Assembly (NCBI RefSeq): GCF_037975245.1
Contig: NC_092565.1
Coordinates: 6,936,999 to 7,000,998 of the forward strand
Reading direction: 5' to 3'
Length of the DNA: 64,000 bases
Source of the DNA: Apostichopus japonicus
Taxonomy: Eukaryota > Echinodermata > Holothuroidea > Aspidochirotida > Stichopodidae
Numbering within the stretch: position 1 is the first letter of the stretch; each line of letters begins with the position of its first letter. The notes under the pieces are model-generated. The model was not told the DNA's origin, made no database searches, and saw only the letters and a program-made list of their open reading frames with translations. The position numbers and the translations under genes are program-made. Below, in pieces: positions 40,601-48,635 of the stretch.

Positions 40601-43003
40601 GTGCAAGAGAACAATAACAACCCTCGGGGCAACTTACGAGTGACCGGTGAATCAGAGGGTAAGTTGCATTGGTGCCAGGGTCGTGGTTTTTTCGGAGGGT
40701 AAGATTCAAATCTAAATCCCTGTGAATATTGTATCTGATAAAACTTGCAGATAGTCAGGGTTACCCGTAACGTCTTCTTGTAATGTTATGCACCCTTCGC
40801 ATTCATTGTTAATAAAAGGTAATAAAGGTATGTTTGGCCAAAACATGTCAATGACCTGTTTACCTACATCAAATTCATCATTTTTTTGTAACATTTTGAA
40901 TGTTAACAAAGTTGTCAATTGGTTACTATGGATAATGGATAATAAAAGTTCAAAGGAGATAAGGTTTTGACAATGTGAAGGTTGATGTCAATACAATCAA
41001 TCTTTCCGATAAAGGGGTGAGTATCAAAACAGAACGATGTAAATATAATAAAATACGGTCTTTTTTTAACAAAAATTATCAATATTTGACCACGCTTATG
41101 TTGTAGATAATGTCAAGGTTATATGTAATATCAAGGTATTGACCATAAAACTTGCTCATGGCTCCCTAGTAAAGTGTAAACAGTTCCACAATTGTTCATC
41201 TATGCATGTTTCTCTTCGCTTTTATTATAATCACTCTATAATCAATTCATATTTTTCTACTTTTTTAATTGCTGGCGGTGGCACTTCTTTTGTTTTTATT
41301 ATTATTCCTGGTCGGTGGTGGTAGATTCAACTCACGGCATTGACCATGCCAGTCATAGAATTTTTCACGGTGCATTCCCTTTTTGCAATCTTTTAGCACT
41401 TTTCTTTAAGTGTTTGGAGTTTGAAAATTTTGATTCTTTTTAGTTGATGCTGTTTACTGAATATGATAACCAATGCAGTATCACTGCCACACTATACATT
41501 TATTTGCTCATGGCAATTCTGTTTTCTATGTAATAAAGAAAAGTATGGATAAGAAAAGGACTAGGGAATTGTATTAAAGAATGTTTGACACTTTGTTTAT
41601 AGTTGTCTACTGTCTAGGGTTTTGTTTTACTTTAGTAAATGTAATAGAAAGATCGCTCATGAAAAATCCCTTCCGAGCTGATTGGGTGCAGTTTATCATT
41701 TGTCCCGTTACACAGTGTGCAGATGCGCCGTTAGAAATGTTTGCTCAAAGTAATCACCATCCCATTGGTGGGATGGTACTTGCTTGTTTTTTATATGAGA
41801 TCCCTGATGACAAATTATGTTTTCACCGGCAAAAAAGAAACCCTTCTTTCGGTCTTTCGGAGAGCGACAGAGTGTGTAATTTTTTCGATGGTCGATGCAC
41901 TCAAATGTATCTCTCAATACCCAATTTTTGGTGAATGATTTTTCTGGTTATACAAGAGATGAAAAAACTCGGCTTACTTTGACATGAACACTGTCATCAT
42001 TCTGACTCGTGGTTTTTTTTTTGGTTATTGTAATTTCTCAGATCTTTACAGGCTTGTGGCAAAAGCAAACCGAAGGAGACTTGACGATCAGCGAGGCCTA
42101 ACCATCAGGAATTTAGACCTGCCCGCCTTTTTGTTACCCAGGGCGGCACCAGAGGACAGGCCCGCTAGCTCCATGGGGTTCACGGAGAATGACGCGGAGA
42201 GGAAACAAAGGAATGAGGAGGCGAAACATAGATTAACCGAGGTGGTGGGCATGGAGGTCACCAGGCCCATGTCGACCCCACCCAGGTCGACGATACCGTC
42301 CACGGTTCAGGGCTTCACGTCGGGAAGGCTCCCCTCCCACGAGGAAGCCGATGCGGTGTTTGGCGGTCTGCACGGCATGGAAAACGTCAGCTTTGGCGAG
42401 TCCCTCGGGAGCAGCGGTTACCCGGACTCTCTGGGTAATACCACCAGAAGCTTTGGGGACGGCGCCGTCCACGAGCACTACGATATTCCTGAATTCAGCC
42501 AGCCGGATAGTTATCTTCCGAGGGACGAAACCGTCGCCGGTTTCGACCCGAAAACGCCGGGAATGTCCATCAACTCTGAAATGTATGAACCATCATCGCC
42601 GGGCTTCGACCTCGACGTGACCTTGACATCTCCGACCACGGCCGAGGTGACCTTACCACTGCCGCCGACTCCAGGACCCGACGTGACCCTTCAAGTAGGA
42701 CTGGCAGAATATCCTCCTCCAACTCCATTGGTCAGTAGCGACGACAGAGGACATCAGCTATCGGACAGTAAAATGCCATCTTATCGAAACAGTAACAACA
42801 ATCACTTAAAAACTCTGTACGAAGAGTCTTCCACGGAGACGAATCGCCCCAAAGCCAAACCGAGACCGCAAGTGGCTCCTAAGCCTGCCGCCAGGCGAAC
42901 CACGTCACTTCCTAGCGACGTCAAACTCCCGCCATCGCCCAAGAAAGCTATGATGACAGTGGTAGGAACAGACGGACGGATGCACAGGGCTACCTTCGTC
43001 TAG
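1095..43003 (+). CDS. RGS12: RGS12/RGS14/loco-type regulator of G-protein signalling (3' part of gene, 16 exons)
   Basis: Proteins of this family speed GTP hydrolysis on Gi/o alpha subunits through the RGS domain, bind Ras/Rap/Raf partners through two Ras-binding domains, and hold Gi-alpha-GDP through a GoLoco motif, scaffolding G-protein and MAPK signalling at membranes. Joined exons: 1095-1116, 2730-2887, 4368-4454, 4971-5117, 14237-14455, 17527-17565, 27079-27178, 27886-27933, 28450-28562, 29972-30133, 35110-35183, 36022-36145, 36627-36717, 38152-38288, 40562-40658, 42042-43003. Every junction is GT-AG and phases agree, giving 2580 nt (859 codons plus stop). In this fragment the RGS domain is about residues 42-162, RBD1 317-389, RBD2 389-455, GoLoco 540-560, then a 300-residue Pro/Ser/Thr-rich tail ending A-T-F-V. 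The domain order is diagnostic of RGS12/RGS14/loco; the long tail and PDZ ligand favour RGS12. The start codon and any PDZ/PTB exons are upstream of the window. RGS14 or a single pre-duplication RGS12/14 orthologue are alternatives for the name. Confidence 0.93.
1117..2729 (+). other. RGS gene intron
   Basis: AT-rich intron between the 22-nt candidate microexon and the first RGS-domain exon. It holds a C-rich tract near 1390-1420. I see no other feature. Confidence 0.5.
2730..2887 (+). CDS. RGS12: RGS gene exon: linker and start of RGS domain
   Basis: Encodes an acidic linker and then G-W-A-V-S-F-E-R-L-L-K-D-E-L-G-L-R-Y-F-T, the first helices of the RGS domain in the RGS12/14 style (W-A-V-x-F-E-R-L-L). 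Acceptor TTCTTCACAG; donor ACA then GTAAGT. Phase 1 in, phase 0 out. Confidence 0.92.
2888..4367 (+). other. RGS gene intron
   Basis: Intron between RGS-domain exons. Purine-rich low-complexity sequence lies near 3960-4020. Nothing else is supported. Confidence 0.7.
4368..4454 (+). CDS. RGS12: RGS gene exon: RGS core helix with E-E-N motif
   Basis: Twenty-nine codons encoding D-F-L-K-Q-E-F-S-E-E-N-I-L-F-W-I-A-C-E. The S-E-E-N-x-x-F-W-x-A-C-E motif is the RGS signature; its E-N pair contacts the G-alpha switch regions in known RGS structures. Acceptor TTTCTACAG, donor GAG then GTACGT, phase 0 at both ends. Confidence 0.95.
4971..5117 (+). CDS. RGS12: RGS gene exon: central RGS domain
   Basis: Forty-nine codons covering A-I-Y-R-R-F-L-S, M-P-V-N-L-E, the P-S-P-E-M-Y-K-E-Q-Q-L-Q helix and the conserved Asn that stabilises the G-alpha transition state in the family (P-V-N). 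Acceptor CCAACAG, donor CAG then GTAACC. The following intron of about 9 kb is one of the two longest here. Confidence 0.95.
5432..5570 (+). repeat. Dispersed motif AAATATGCTAGAAAA, first site
   Basis: Several partial copies of CCCAAAATATGCTAGAAAA followed by a TAATGGTCAC end. Similar sites are in two other introns of the same gene (near 21710-21750 and 38580-38620), so this is a small interspersed repeat. Confidence 0.5.
13510..13850. repeat. AC-rich minisatellite
   Basis: Imperfect repeats of ACAACACAACACAAACTATG and ACAACACAACATAATG. A higher-order copy of about 70 bp (around 13608-13678) recurs at about 13730-13800. Reverse-strand reading gives spurious Cys/Val-rich frames. Confidence 0.85.
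14237..14455 (+). CDS. RGS12: RGS gene exon: end of RGS domain and basic linker
   Basis: Starts I-F-K-L-M-K-L-D-S-Y-S-R-F-L-K-S-K-L-Y-Q-D-C-V-L, closely matching the last RGS helices of RGS12/14 (I-F-N-L-M-K-F-D-S-Y), then a Ser/Thr/Pro linker and a Lys-rich stretch that may act as a basic membrane or nuclear signal (inference). Acceptor CCCCACAG; donor AATAAG then GTGAGG. Reading through the donor meets TAA after 13 codons, so intron retention would truncate the protein. Confidence 0.95.
14456..17526 (+). other. RGS gene intron
   Basis: Holds GGT/GCATGGT-rich sequence near 14540-14720, a short (TA)n near 15395, and a CATA-type microsatellite at about 16845-16930. No exon was recognised. Confidence 0.65.
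17527..17565 (+). CDS. RGS12: RGS gene exon: 39-nt linker microexon
   Basis: Thirteen codons, D-E-D-K-R-S-S-L-L-M-T-M-Q, between TTCTCTTAG and GTAAGA, phase 0 at both ends. It joins two phase-0 exons, so it can be included or skipped without a frameshift. The D-E-D-K-R charge pattern resembles the post-RGS linker of RGS12, which is weak support. Confidence 0.7.
19470..19607. repeat. (TG)n and (TA)n microsatellite
   Basis: GTGTGTGTG tract near 19470-19493 and about 32 bp of pure TA at 19560-19591, with CACACATATATA after it. Confidence 0.9.
22774..23139 (+). repeat. Two-copy tandem duplication, period 187 bp
   Basis: Copy 1 contains AATGATAGCGTGTGTATGAA at 22784; copy 2 contains AATGATAGTGTGTTTATGAA at 22971. 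Shared landmarks are TTGGCTGCCCTTG, ATACCTATTAAA, GTAGTGGAGGA-type and GACTGCATTGTTGTTTGG. The copies differ by many substitutions and small indels, so the duplication is old. Confidence 0.85.
25455..25545 (+). repeat. (TATG)n microsatellite
   Basis: Runs of TATGTATG with interruptions, ending in TATATATATG. Confidence 0.85.
27079..27178 (+). CDS. RGS12: RGS gene exon: linker
   Basis: Encodes a Gln/Glu/Arg/Pro-rich linker ending G-I-Q-W-F-K plus the first base of a Gly codon. Acceptor TTTCCATAG, donor AAAG then GTTAGT. Phase 0 in, phase 1 out. GC content is clearly above the flanking intron. Confidence 0.82.
27179..27885 (+). other. RGS gene intron with possible alternative terminal exon
   Basis: At 27306 a good acceptor (CTTTTTGTTGCCAG) opens a phase-compatible frame of 22 codons after the split Gly, ending TAA at 27374-27376. 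Used as a last exon it would end the protein shortly after the RGS domain. No polyadenylation signal downstream is convincing. Confidence 0.25.
27886..27933 (+). CDS. RGS12: RGS gene exon: candidate 48-nt cassette exon
   Basis: A pyrimidine tract ends CTTTGAAG; the exon reads I-T-G-K-R-P-G-S-Q-R-D-S-S-S-K after the split Gly codon and ends AAAG before GTAGAA. It has phase 1 on both sides, the same as the junction it sits in, so it is an in-frame cassette. Its Arg/Lys/Ser content suggests a phosphorylatable linker. The donor is weak, so skipping is likely in some transcripts. Confidence 0.55.
28450..28562 (+). CDS. RGS12: RGS gene exon: linker before RBD1
   Basis: Encodes T-Q-F-Y-I-T-S-P-Q-P-I-I-P-T-Q-L-H and then a polar stretch ending R-V-K-E. 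Acceptor TTTGTACAG, donor GAG then GTAAGC. Phase 1 in, phase 0 out. It is open, GC-richer than the introns, and is required by the phase chain. Confidence 0.82.
28600..28990 (+). repeat. GAGTAC-rich imperfect repeat
   Basis: GAGTAC or AGTACGAGTA recurs many times, and the string CATTAGTTCCTACACTACTTT occurs twice (near 28712 and 28832), indicating a decayed repeat of about 120 bp right after an exon. Confidence 0.6.
28991..29971 (+). other. RGS gene intron, remainder
   Basis: Unremarkable AT-rich intron up to the RBD1 exon. A short CAGGAGAAA-type duplication lies near 29600-29650. Nothing else was recognised. Confidence 0.6.
29972..30133 (+). CDS. RGS12: RGS gene exon: first Ras-binding domain (RBD1), N-terminal part
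   Basis: Fifty-four codons. H-C-M-V-T-L-P-N-D-V-T-I-V-V-K and S-I-G-E-V-L-L-P-L-C-E-E-H-G-L match the ubiquitin-like fold of the Raf-type RBD in RGS12/14 (L-P-D-G-T then an L-C-E-x-H-G helix). Acceptor TTCCAAACAG, donor AAAGGG then GTTAGT, phase 0 at both ends. Confidence 0.93.
32630..33260. promoter_or_regulatory. CpG-richer intronic patch with CRE and octamer motifs
   Basis: CpG dinucleotides are clustered compared with the AT-rich intron around it. A perfect palindromic CRE (TGACGTCA) is at 32806-32813 and an octamer (ATTTGCAT) at 32840-32847. This could be an enhancer or an internal promoter; no transcript evidence is available here. Confidence 0.3.
34664..34740 (+). repeat. tRNA-like SINE head (candidate)
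   Basis: A box-like CAGCTCAATTGG, then a GGGCTTGTTCTCC loop-like stretch, then B box-like AGTTTGAATTC about 45 bp later. This is the spacing of a pol III promoter in tRNA-derived SINEs. Both boxes are degenerate and no intact cloverleaf was confirmed. Confidence 0.35.
35110..35183 (+). CDS. RGS12: RGS gene exon: RBD1 C-terminal strand
   Basis: Encodes L-V-D-F-H-R-D-I-S-A-L-A-G-Q-D-I-M-I-E-R-R-I-V-F plus two bases of a Lys codon. It aligns with the end of RBD1 in RGS12 (L-V-L-H-Q-D-x-S then E-x-R-x-L-F). Acceptor CGTCACAG, donor GTAAGT. A 26-bp minisatellite begins about 160 bp downstream. Confidence 0.92.
35346..35690 (+). repeat. 26-bp minisatellite, about 13 copies
   Basis: Unit GACGGAAGGTTGTTGGGACA followed by TAACTG, with few substitutions between copies. 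Since 26 is not a multiple of three, the reverse strand reads through all three frames as repeating N-N-L-P-S-S / S-Q-Q-P-S peptides that look like proteins but are not supported. It starts about 160 bp after an RBD1 exon. Confidence 0.95.
36022..36145 (+). CDS. RGS12: RGS gene exon: second Ras-binding domain (RBD2)
   Basis: Encodes I-E-L-P-N-K-R-L-I-G-V-K-S-K-P-T-K-K-L-I-E-V-L-R-P-V-T-H-K-Y. The K-P-T-K-x-x-x-E-V-L-R-P-V core is strikingly conserved with RGS12/14 RBD2. Acceptor TCCAAATAG, donor CTG then GTAGGT. Phase 2 in, phase 0 out. Confidence 0.95.
36627..36717 (+). CDS. RGS12: RGS gene exon: end of RBD2
   Basis: Encodes P-L-D-L-E-I-S-V-A-T-L-D-N-Q-R-I-M-I-E, matching the last strand and turn of RBD2 in RGS12 (P-L-D-L then S-S-L-D-G-Q-R-V). 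Acceptor CTCCCACAG, donor AGCG then GTGAGT. Phase 0 in, phase 1 out. Confidence 0.93.
36718..38151 (+). other. RGS gene intron
   Basis: AT-rich intron after RBD2. A G-run lies near 37777-37788. No other feature was recognised. Confidence 0.65.
38152..38288 (+). CDS. RGS12: RGS gene exon: linker between RBD2 and GoLoco
   Basis: Encodes a basic start (G-N-V-K-R-K-G-K) and then a Ser/Glu/Pro-rich linker ending A-L-E-E. Acceptor CCTTCACAG, donor GAG then GTAAAC. Phase 1 in, phase 0 out. The open frame extends upstream past the acceptor by chance. Confidence 0.85.
38289..40561 (+). other. RGS gene intron
   Basis: Contains the third dispersed AAATATGCTAG / AATGGTCAC motif (about 38580-38620) and a C-run near 39000. 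No exon was recognised. Confidence 0.65.
40562..40658 (+). CDS. RGS12: RGS gene exon: linker into GoLoco
   Basis: Encodes P-P-A-G-S-S-E-E-S-A-A-P-S-V-Q-E then an Asn run and G-E-S-E plus one base. Acceptor CTGTTCACAG, donor GAGG then GTAAGT. Its phase-1 end joins AT of the next exon to give the Asp that opens the GoLoco motif. Confidence 0.88.
40659..42041 (+). other. RGS gene intron before the GoLoco exon
   Basis: Contains a 117-codon chance open frame (41581-41934) without good splice sites or recognisable motifs. It is treated as intron. Confidence 0.65.
42042..43003 (+). CDS. RGS12: RGS gene last coding exon: GoLoco motif, Pro/Ser/Thr-rich tail, PDZ ligand
   Basis: Begins after TTTCTCAG with L-Y-R-L-V-A-K-A-N-R-R-R-L-D-D-Q-R-G-L, a GoLoco motif with the D-Q-R triad whose Arg reaches the nucleotide pocket of Gi-alpha-GDP in known structures, followed by L-D-L-P-A-F-L as in RGS12/14. 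The remaining 300 residues are low-complexity: many S-P/T-P sites, P-P-P-T-P runs and a Lys/Arg/Pro segment (P-R-P-Q-V-A-P-K-P) that could bind SH3 domains (inference). The exon is much more GC-rich than its flanks. The stop is TAG at 43001-43003. Confidence 0.95.
42989..43000 (+). other. RGS12: C-terminal PDZ ligand A-T-F-V
   Basis: The last four codons before TAG encode A-T-F-V, a class I PDZ ligand (T at -2, V at 0). Mammalian RGS12 PDZ is known to prefer C-termini of the form (A/S)-T-x-(L/V), including that of an RGS12 splice form. Confidence 0.8.
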
Positions 43004-44813
43004 GAGTACTTTTAAATTAGACCTTTGTCTTCCCCAGGGTGATATTGTTCCTTCTAGTGTCAACGAATCAATCAGAATGGCTCGCTAAGTTTCCCTTGTT
43101 TGTACTTTAAAAAGCTTTTTCTTTCAACTTTGCTTTTTTTATCTATTGTTTTTGACAAAGAAGCATGTTCTCGAGGAAGCAGTCTGCTTTGTTTTAAACA
43201 AATTCGATTGTTGTGTTTCGTCTCAATGTTGTACTTGTGTTTTGTTATGCAAATTAATCCATTCTCTTGCAACTGATCGATTACAGTGATAAAGAGTTTA
43301 TGATAACAAAGCATTGTTTTTAAGGTCATTTATCCTTCGTCACGGTTTCAATTCATAAACTTTATCAGCCCTTCAACGCGAGTTAGCGGTAATTTTCTTG
43401 AAATATTTTCATCAGTTTAACCTGTCTGGGAAAATTCCTATAAAAGCTGAGTCTACAAGCAAATAAAAAGATTGAGAGTGAACCATAATAGTCCATATAA
43501 GCACCCATAAAAATGGTTATTGTCTATATTTTGCTTGTAGTGTACCAACATGCTACAGAATGATTTCGTTATGCTGTCAAATTTTTAAAAATTTGGAAGT
43601 AAACAGAAATTTTAGTACTAATGCAGTCAAAGAAACAAACAAATACATCGTATGGTGTGAACATAGGATAGCATGAAAATGGGTTTACTTTTGAGCTACT
43701 TTTGTAAGGAAAAAGAATTAAAAAAAAGATTATTAAAACTTGAAAAGAAAAAGATTTTAAAAGGTCCCTGAAAGTACTGCAACATTTCTGTAATAATAAG
43801 CTTGAAAATTTGTGCCCACTTATGTTATAAATTTGAAAATAAAAGAAAAATAAATTTAAAAAAAGATAGGTTACTTATTGTGTGCATGGTTAGAGCTTCC
43901 CATAGTTTTCACTTCCAACATTTGGCGAACCTAGCATAAAGTCTTCCAGTAAACAAGCTAGAGCCAGTTTACAGTATTGCAGGAAGAAAATGTCTAAGCA
44001 TTTGATCAGTCAAACACATTATTGCCCAAGTGGGATAGGAGAGTGGTTGTTAGATGGGGTTTGGGTTTCGAGCAGGGAATGTTACTCTTCAAAAGAAAAC
44101 CAACTTCTTAACAATCAAAATTTTGTGAACTGCAACTTTCTACATTTCTTCAACAAATTTAAGAAGGCCTTGCATATAATTTTTGAAAGGAATATTAAAA
44201 TTGACCAAGTTAAGACACCATTGGTGTGTATCCAGGGGGAATGTGTGGAAGCAGGAGGGGTGGGGGTTGTGTACACCCCTTCACCCATTTCAAACTCACA
44301 CCAAAATTTAAGAATATTCGGTAGGCTTAGCACAACCTTCCGTGGAACCAGTCCATGGAAGAATCGATAGTTTAGCCAGTCAAAGTAGGTTGTATTCAAT
44401 CAACCATATTAAGTTAACAATCTAATGAGATGGGGTTTTCAACTGACATTGTGAATATTTGTTCACTCGAAGAAACAGATTACAGTCAACTCAATAGGCT
44501 ACTTTTGGTACATACCCAAGGGTATGAGCAAAACAGAATGCTCATCTCTGTTAATGTTGGATTTGATTTCTTGCTTTATGTATAAGAGAGTGCTTTTGTG
44601 CTTAGCTTTGTTTTGTCAGGGTTTTGTTTGTATGTTTTGCTTTTTTGTTCTTACGTTTGTGTGTTAGCGGCATATTTTTATTCTTGAAATTTGGAGGGAA
44701 AAAAAAGATTTAAAAAAAAATAGTTTTAACTGAGGCTTCCTTGTCTACCTCTTGCTGTTAATTTGATTTTCGTGTTTTTTGCCGAAAATTTTTGGTTTCT
44801 GTGAAAAAATAAA
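43004..44813 (+). other. RGS12: RGS gene 3' UTR and candidate polyadenylation signals
   Basis: AT-rich untranslated sequence after the stop. AATAAA hexamers are at 43462-43467, 43838-43843, 43849-43854 and 44808-44813, so short and long 3' ends are possible. No reading frame here looks protein-coding. Around 44040-44100 is a short tRNA-B-box-like stretch of uncertain meaning. Confidence 0.55.
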
Positions 44814-47590
44814 GGATTTATGTATATTTCGTGTCACACTTTAGTTTTGCCAAACTTCATGGAAAACATTTCACAAGTATCAAATTTTTAAGCCGACGGG
44901 ATATTTTTTTTTGGGCATTTTCTCCGGTCTCGCCTTTTACTTGTTTCAAAGCTTATATTTTGTGTTTTTTAATTCTAGATGTCACATGTTTAGTTTCCTG
45001 GGGTTTTTTTCTTTCTGTGTTCAATGTAAGATCTGTCTGGAGTTTGTTTATCATTACTAAACAATATTCTATATTTCAAAGGAAATTTAAGTATACGTTT
45101 ATGTTAAACGATATTCATAAAATTAAAAAAAAAAAAGGTCAAATTGTTTTATTCTGACATGTGCCATGCAACATTTTGACCTGCAGCTGTTAAATTGTTA
45201 ATCAATCTTGTTTGACACATACAGCATAATATTTCTATTTTGTCTGGTCGGCCAAAGTTGACCGCCTAGCAACCTTCTCGTGGCCGTTTTCCTCCTGAAA
45301 TCCGGTCTCTCAACTTCTTCTGGATCCACCAGCTCGCCCACACAATCTGTATCTTATCAAATTATATTTCTTGGGTGTGATCTCAATTTACAAGGTTTGC
45401 AAGGTGCTGTTTCTTTTGATTTCCCAATTAAGAGGAATCGTTTTCTCGGATTTCAGTGGGGCATTTTATCCAAGAAATTATATGAAAATCCCAATTTTTT
45501 TTTTTCTTCCAACGTACTTGTTAATATTGCTTTATGCACAAAATACCAACTTTTGATGCAACAAAGTTGTGTTAATACTAGTTCACAGCACCGTTAATTC
45601 TGAAAAGGTTGAGAGAGAATATATCCACACAGGGACTGGAAGAGGAGGTCAGAAGAAGTATGACCTCCCCCCACCCTACCACCCCCCCACCCTACCACCC
45701 CCCAGCCTACCGTCTCGCATCACCAGGTCTAATGTATAAACATGTTCTTAATGATGTGTAGTGTTTCTAGTCTGGTCTGTCCTGCCCCCACTCTTCCATG
45801 AATAAATCCCTGCTACCCCGCCCATCCCCCCCCCCTTAGGCTTCGTATATAGTCTCTTCGGTGTCGTTGATGGAAACGAATTGCCATCCCTTAAGAATTA
45901 ATCTGACTAAAAATTGTTGATCATGCCTTGAATATTTTATACACGAACTTAACTATACCCAAAATCGTCATCTCTTTCACACTTGTCAGGTAGCCCAGAA
46001 TGTCATTATCATACTCATGTATATTTAATACATCTTATTAAAGGATGATTTTTATGCAGAATTTTAGTCTCGATATTTTATAGTCCGAGGGAATGAAATG
46101 AGTGTTTATGTAATGTTCTTTCAACTTTTCTGGTTTTCAAGATGTCCACGTTTAAAATATGTTTAGTCGCTGGAACACTCCTTTAAGGCTCCATTGATGG
46201 TGAGGTCAGCGCCTCTGTACAGGCAGTGTCGTTTAATGTTAATTCATTGTTTTATAAATGTTAACAACTGAGGGCAAAATAAATATTCATATGACATGAT
46301 ATGGACGACAGAACACCCCCTGAAGGACACATTCAACACCATTTTGCCTCATGAAATTAATAACGCATCATAAACGTGTCATTTGAGGCGCTGACCTAAT
46401 GGGTCTGTGTATTGAAAGCTCTACCTCTTGCCACATGAAATTGTTGATCCTCGGCTGTTAATGGGAAACTGGATCGATATAATTAGTGTTTTGTAATGGT
46501 GTAGTACAATATATCAAAGTTAATTTTCTGCCTAAGGTAAACCTTTTAAGGAAAGAACGGTTCCAGATCGTGACTGGGTACGGGGTACCTGCCGATGTGT
46601 TAGAATAGATTAAGCAGAAGAGATTACAGGGGTCCAGTGTGTATTTGTTAGTGCGTGTGTTTGTGTGAAAGACATTTCAAAGCAAAAACGCGAACGGACA
46701 CTCTTAAACTCTTAATCTCTATCGTATAAATTCTTAGGTTTTGGGCTGGAAGCTCATTTGAATCAAATGTAATGAATTGAATTCGTAAAAGCAAAATATC
46801 TTTGTTTTTGCCTTTTGTGTAACTTTATCCTTGAACTACATACTTTTTGGGTCGTATTTGTTGTTCGTTCAAATAGATTTGGGTATCTCTTCTTTTGAAA
46901 TCACCGAATTTGCTTTTTATATTGTAGAATGACCGTTATCGCGTATTTAGAGTGTGGTTTTTAATATGTTCGAGGCTGTTATTGAATAATGTTACGTTTT
47001 GTGTATTGTTTTGTTTTTCAGAGAAAATATTTGAATATGTACATTTTTTTTTTATAAAGTATAATAGAAAAGTAAATTGTATTAACTGCGTATAGTTATT
47101 TTGCTGAGCAATTGAGTACATCTGTGTTTTGTTACTTTTATTACTATCTTTTTTTTTACCAAAGGTGTTTCTTATGTACATAGAGTATTGTAACAAAGAA
47201 ATTATCATTTATATGAAATGAGCTGATAGTAGTGTCGGGTTGTAATCGGTCAAAATTTAATAAAACTTGATAGTGTATGAATTTTAACTTTTGTCATCTC
47301 ATAATTTGTGTTCGGTGCCGACGTGTGGATATGAGAGAAGTTGGATATGTATCCATCATGAAAATGTATAATATCGGATGTTTGGTGACTACAGACGATT
47401 TCCATATCCGATGGAGGTACAGAATACAACCCCCCCCCCCCCGCCGAATCCTCCACCCTCATTTTCCACCTGAATGGACCAGACGATTTTGAAACATTGT
47501 TCGCATCATCTTTGAAACAATCTTTCGAAGTGTTTAGTGTTGGAGATTTATTAATTAAAACCGTATTAGAATTTGGAGTTGATTTTTAGA
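44814..47590. other. Intergenic sequence after the RGS gene
   Basis: AT-rich. A C-rich CCCCACCCTACCACC tandem lies near 45660-45710 and a poly-C near 45825. Open frames here (for example 45280-45597) show no recognisable domain. Confidence 0.5.
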
Positions 47591-47780
47591 AATTTTAATG
47601 TCCTGATGGTGACGTCAGAGGCATGTGGCTGTCTCCTGGGGCTCAATTTCCCTGCCGTGTTCGGGATAACTCCTACTCTAAATTTGTCGGCGTCATTTCC
47701 GCCAAGCAATAGTGATTAGTTTCGTATAGGATGGGTTTGGCAACACACTTTGGTGTCTTATTTTCTGGTAAGTTTTCACA
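47591..47780 (+). pseudogene. Decayed duplicate of SLC16 exon 3 (3' end plus donor)
   Basis: This stretch closely matches about 58740-58925 on the same strand. Shared strings include GTGCCGTGTTCGGGATAAC and TGTCGGCGTCATTTCCGCCA. The copy carries an extra A in CTCTAAATTTG, an in-frame TAG (47727-47729) where the parent has a Leu codon, and an extra G in GATGGGTTTGG. The copy keeps the donor (TCTG then GTAAG) and a few intron bases, so it arose by DNA-level duplication, not by retrocopying. It cannot encode a transporter. Confidence 0.88.
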
Positions 47781-48627
47781 TACGGTGACGCATTGTTTTA
47801 CGTTTTCGTGGATTATTCAAGCTTGTCTGAAAGGACCGGTACGTTGTGCAAAAAATCAAGCAGAAACGAAAGAGCGGAGGGAATGGGGCGGGGGAGGGGG
47901 GGGGGGGTGGATTGGGCACAATCTTCGTAGATCAAATGGGACTTGTGTTTATGATTTGAGGAAGCACACCTCAAAACACCCCAACCGAGTGGACCCACTC
48001 CGTGCAATCTGTTCCACAATTTCCAGTATTTGAATGTTTGTCGACAAAGGACACTTTTATTAAATTCATGTTTTTTCTTTAAATTATTTCTCAACAAGAA
48101 AGAACTCTTTTGATATATATAACTGAACAAAATGTCATTTTGGTTTTTCAATAACCAAAGGGCACATTTTCAATACCGACATATATATCTCCCCCCCCCC
48201 CCTTGTCCCCAAGTATCTTATATCGGATCTGTAGTTCGGAAAATGTGCAGTGAGTTGAACGAGGGCCTCTGGTTGGCTGGGCGGTCATACAGAAGTCTTC
48301 AATAACCGATAAACTTATATTTTTCGTTCAAGACAGCCAATTGTCAAACAAAGTTTGAGAGGTCGGTGAATATGGCGTAACTGTCAAAGTAAAACTAGTC
48401 CGAGGTCCTACGGCCAGGTTTTGCTGAAGGGTCCTACACAGGGAAGACATGCACTACGCACTACTTCTTCAGGCGGAGTAGTTTTTTTTTTCCCATGACA
48501 CAACCATATGAGCATTTCATATAGTGTATACACACCGTACTGGTTAACATAGCGGTGTTGTCTAACTTAGACCGCCATGGAAGATTACTCTCTCTTACAG
48601 AAACAGTGATTGGCTCTTGAAGAAATG

Positions 48628-48635
48628 GTTGCAGA
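48628..48635. repeat. Target-site duplication, left
   Basis: GTTGCAGA, identical to 49541-49548 on the other side of the hAT-like element. Confidence 0.88.

Noticed and set aside
41581-41934. 117-codon open frame in the intron before the GoLoco exon
   Set aside because: No recognisable motif, no suitable flanking splice sites, and the exon chain is complete without it.
45280-45597. 105-codon open frame in intergenic DNA
   Set aside because: No domain, no splice context, and AT-rich intron-like composition.
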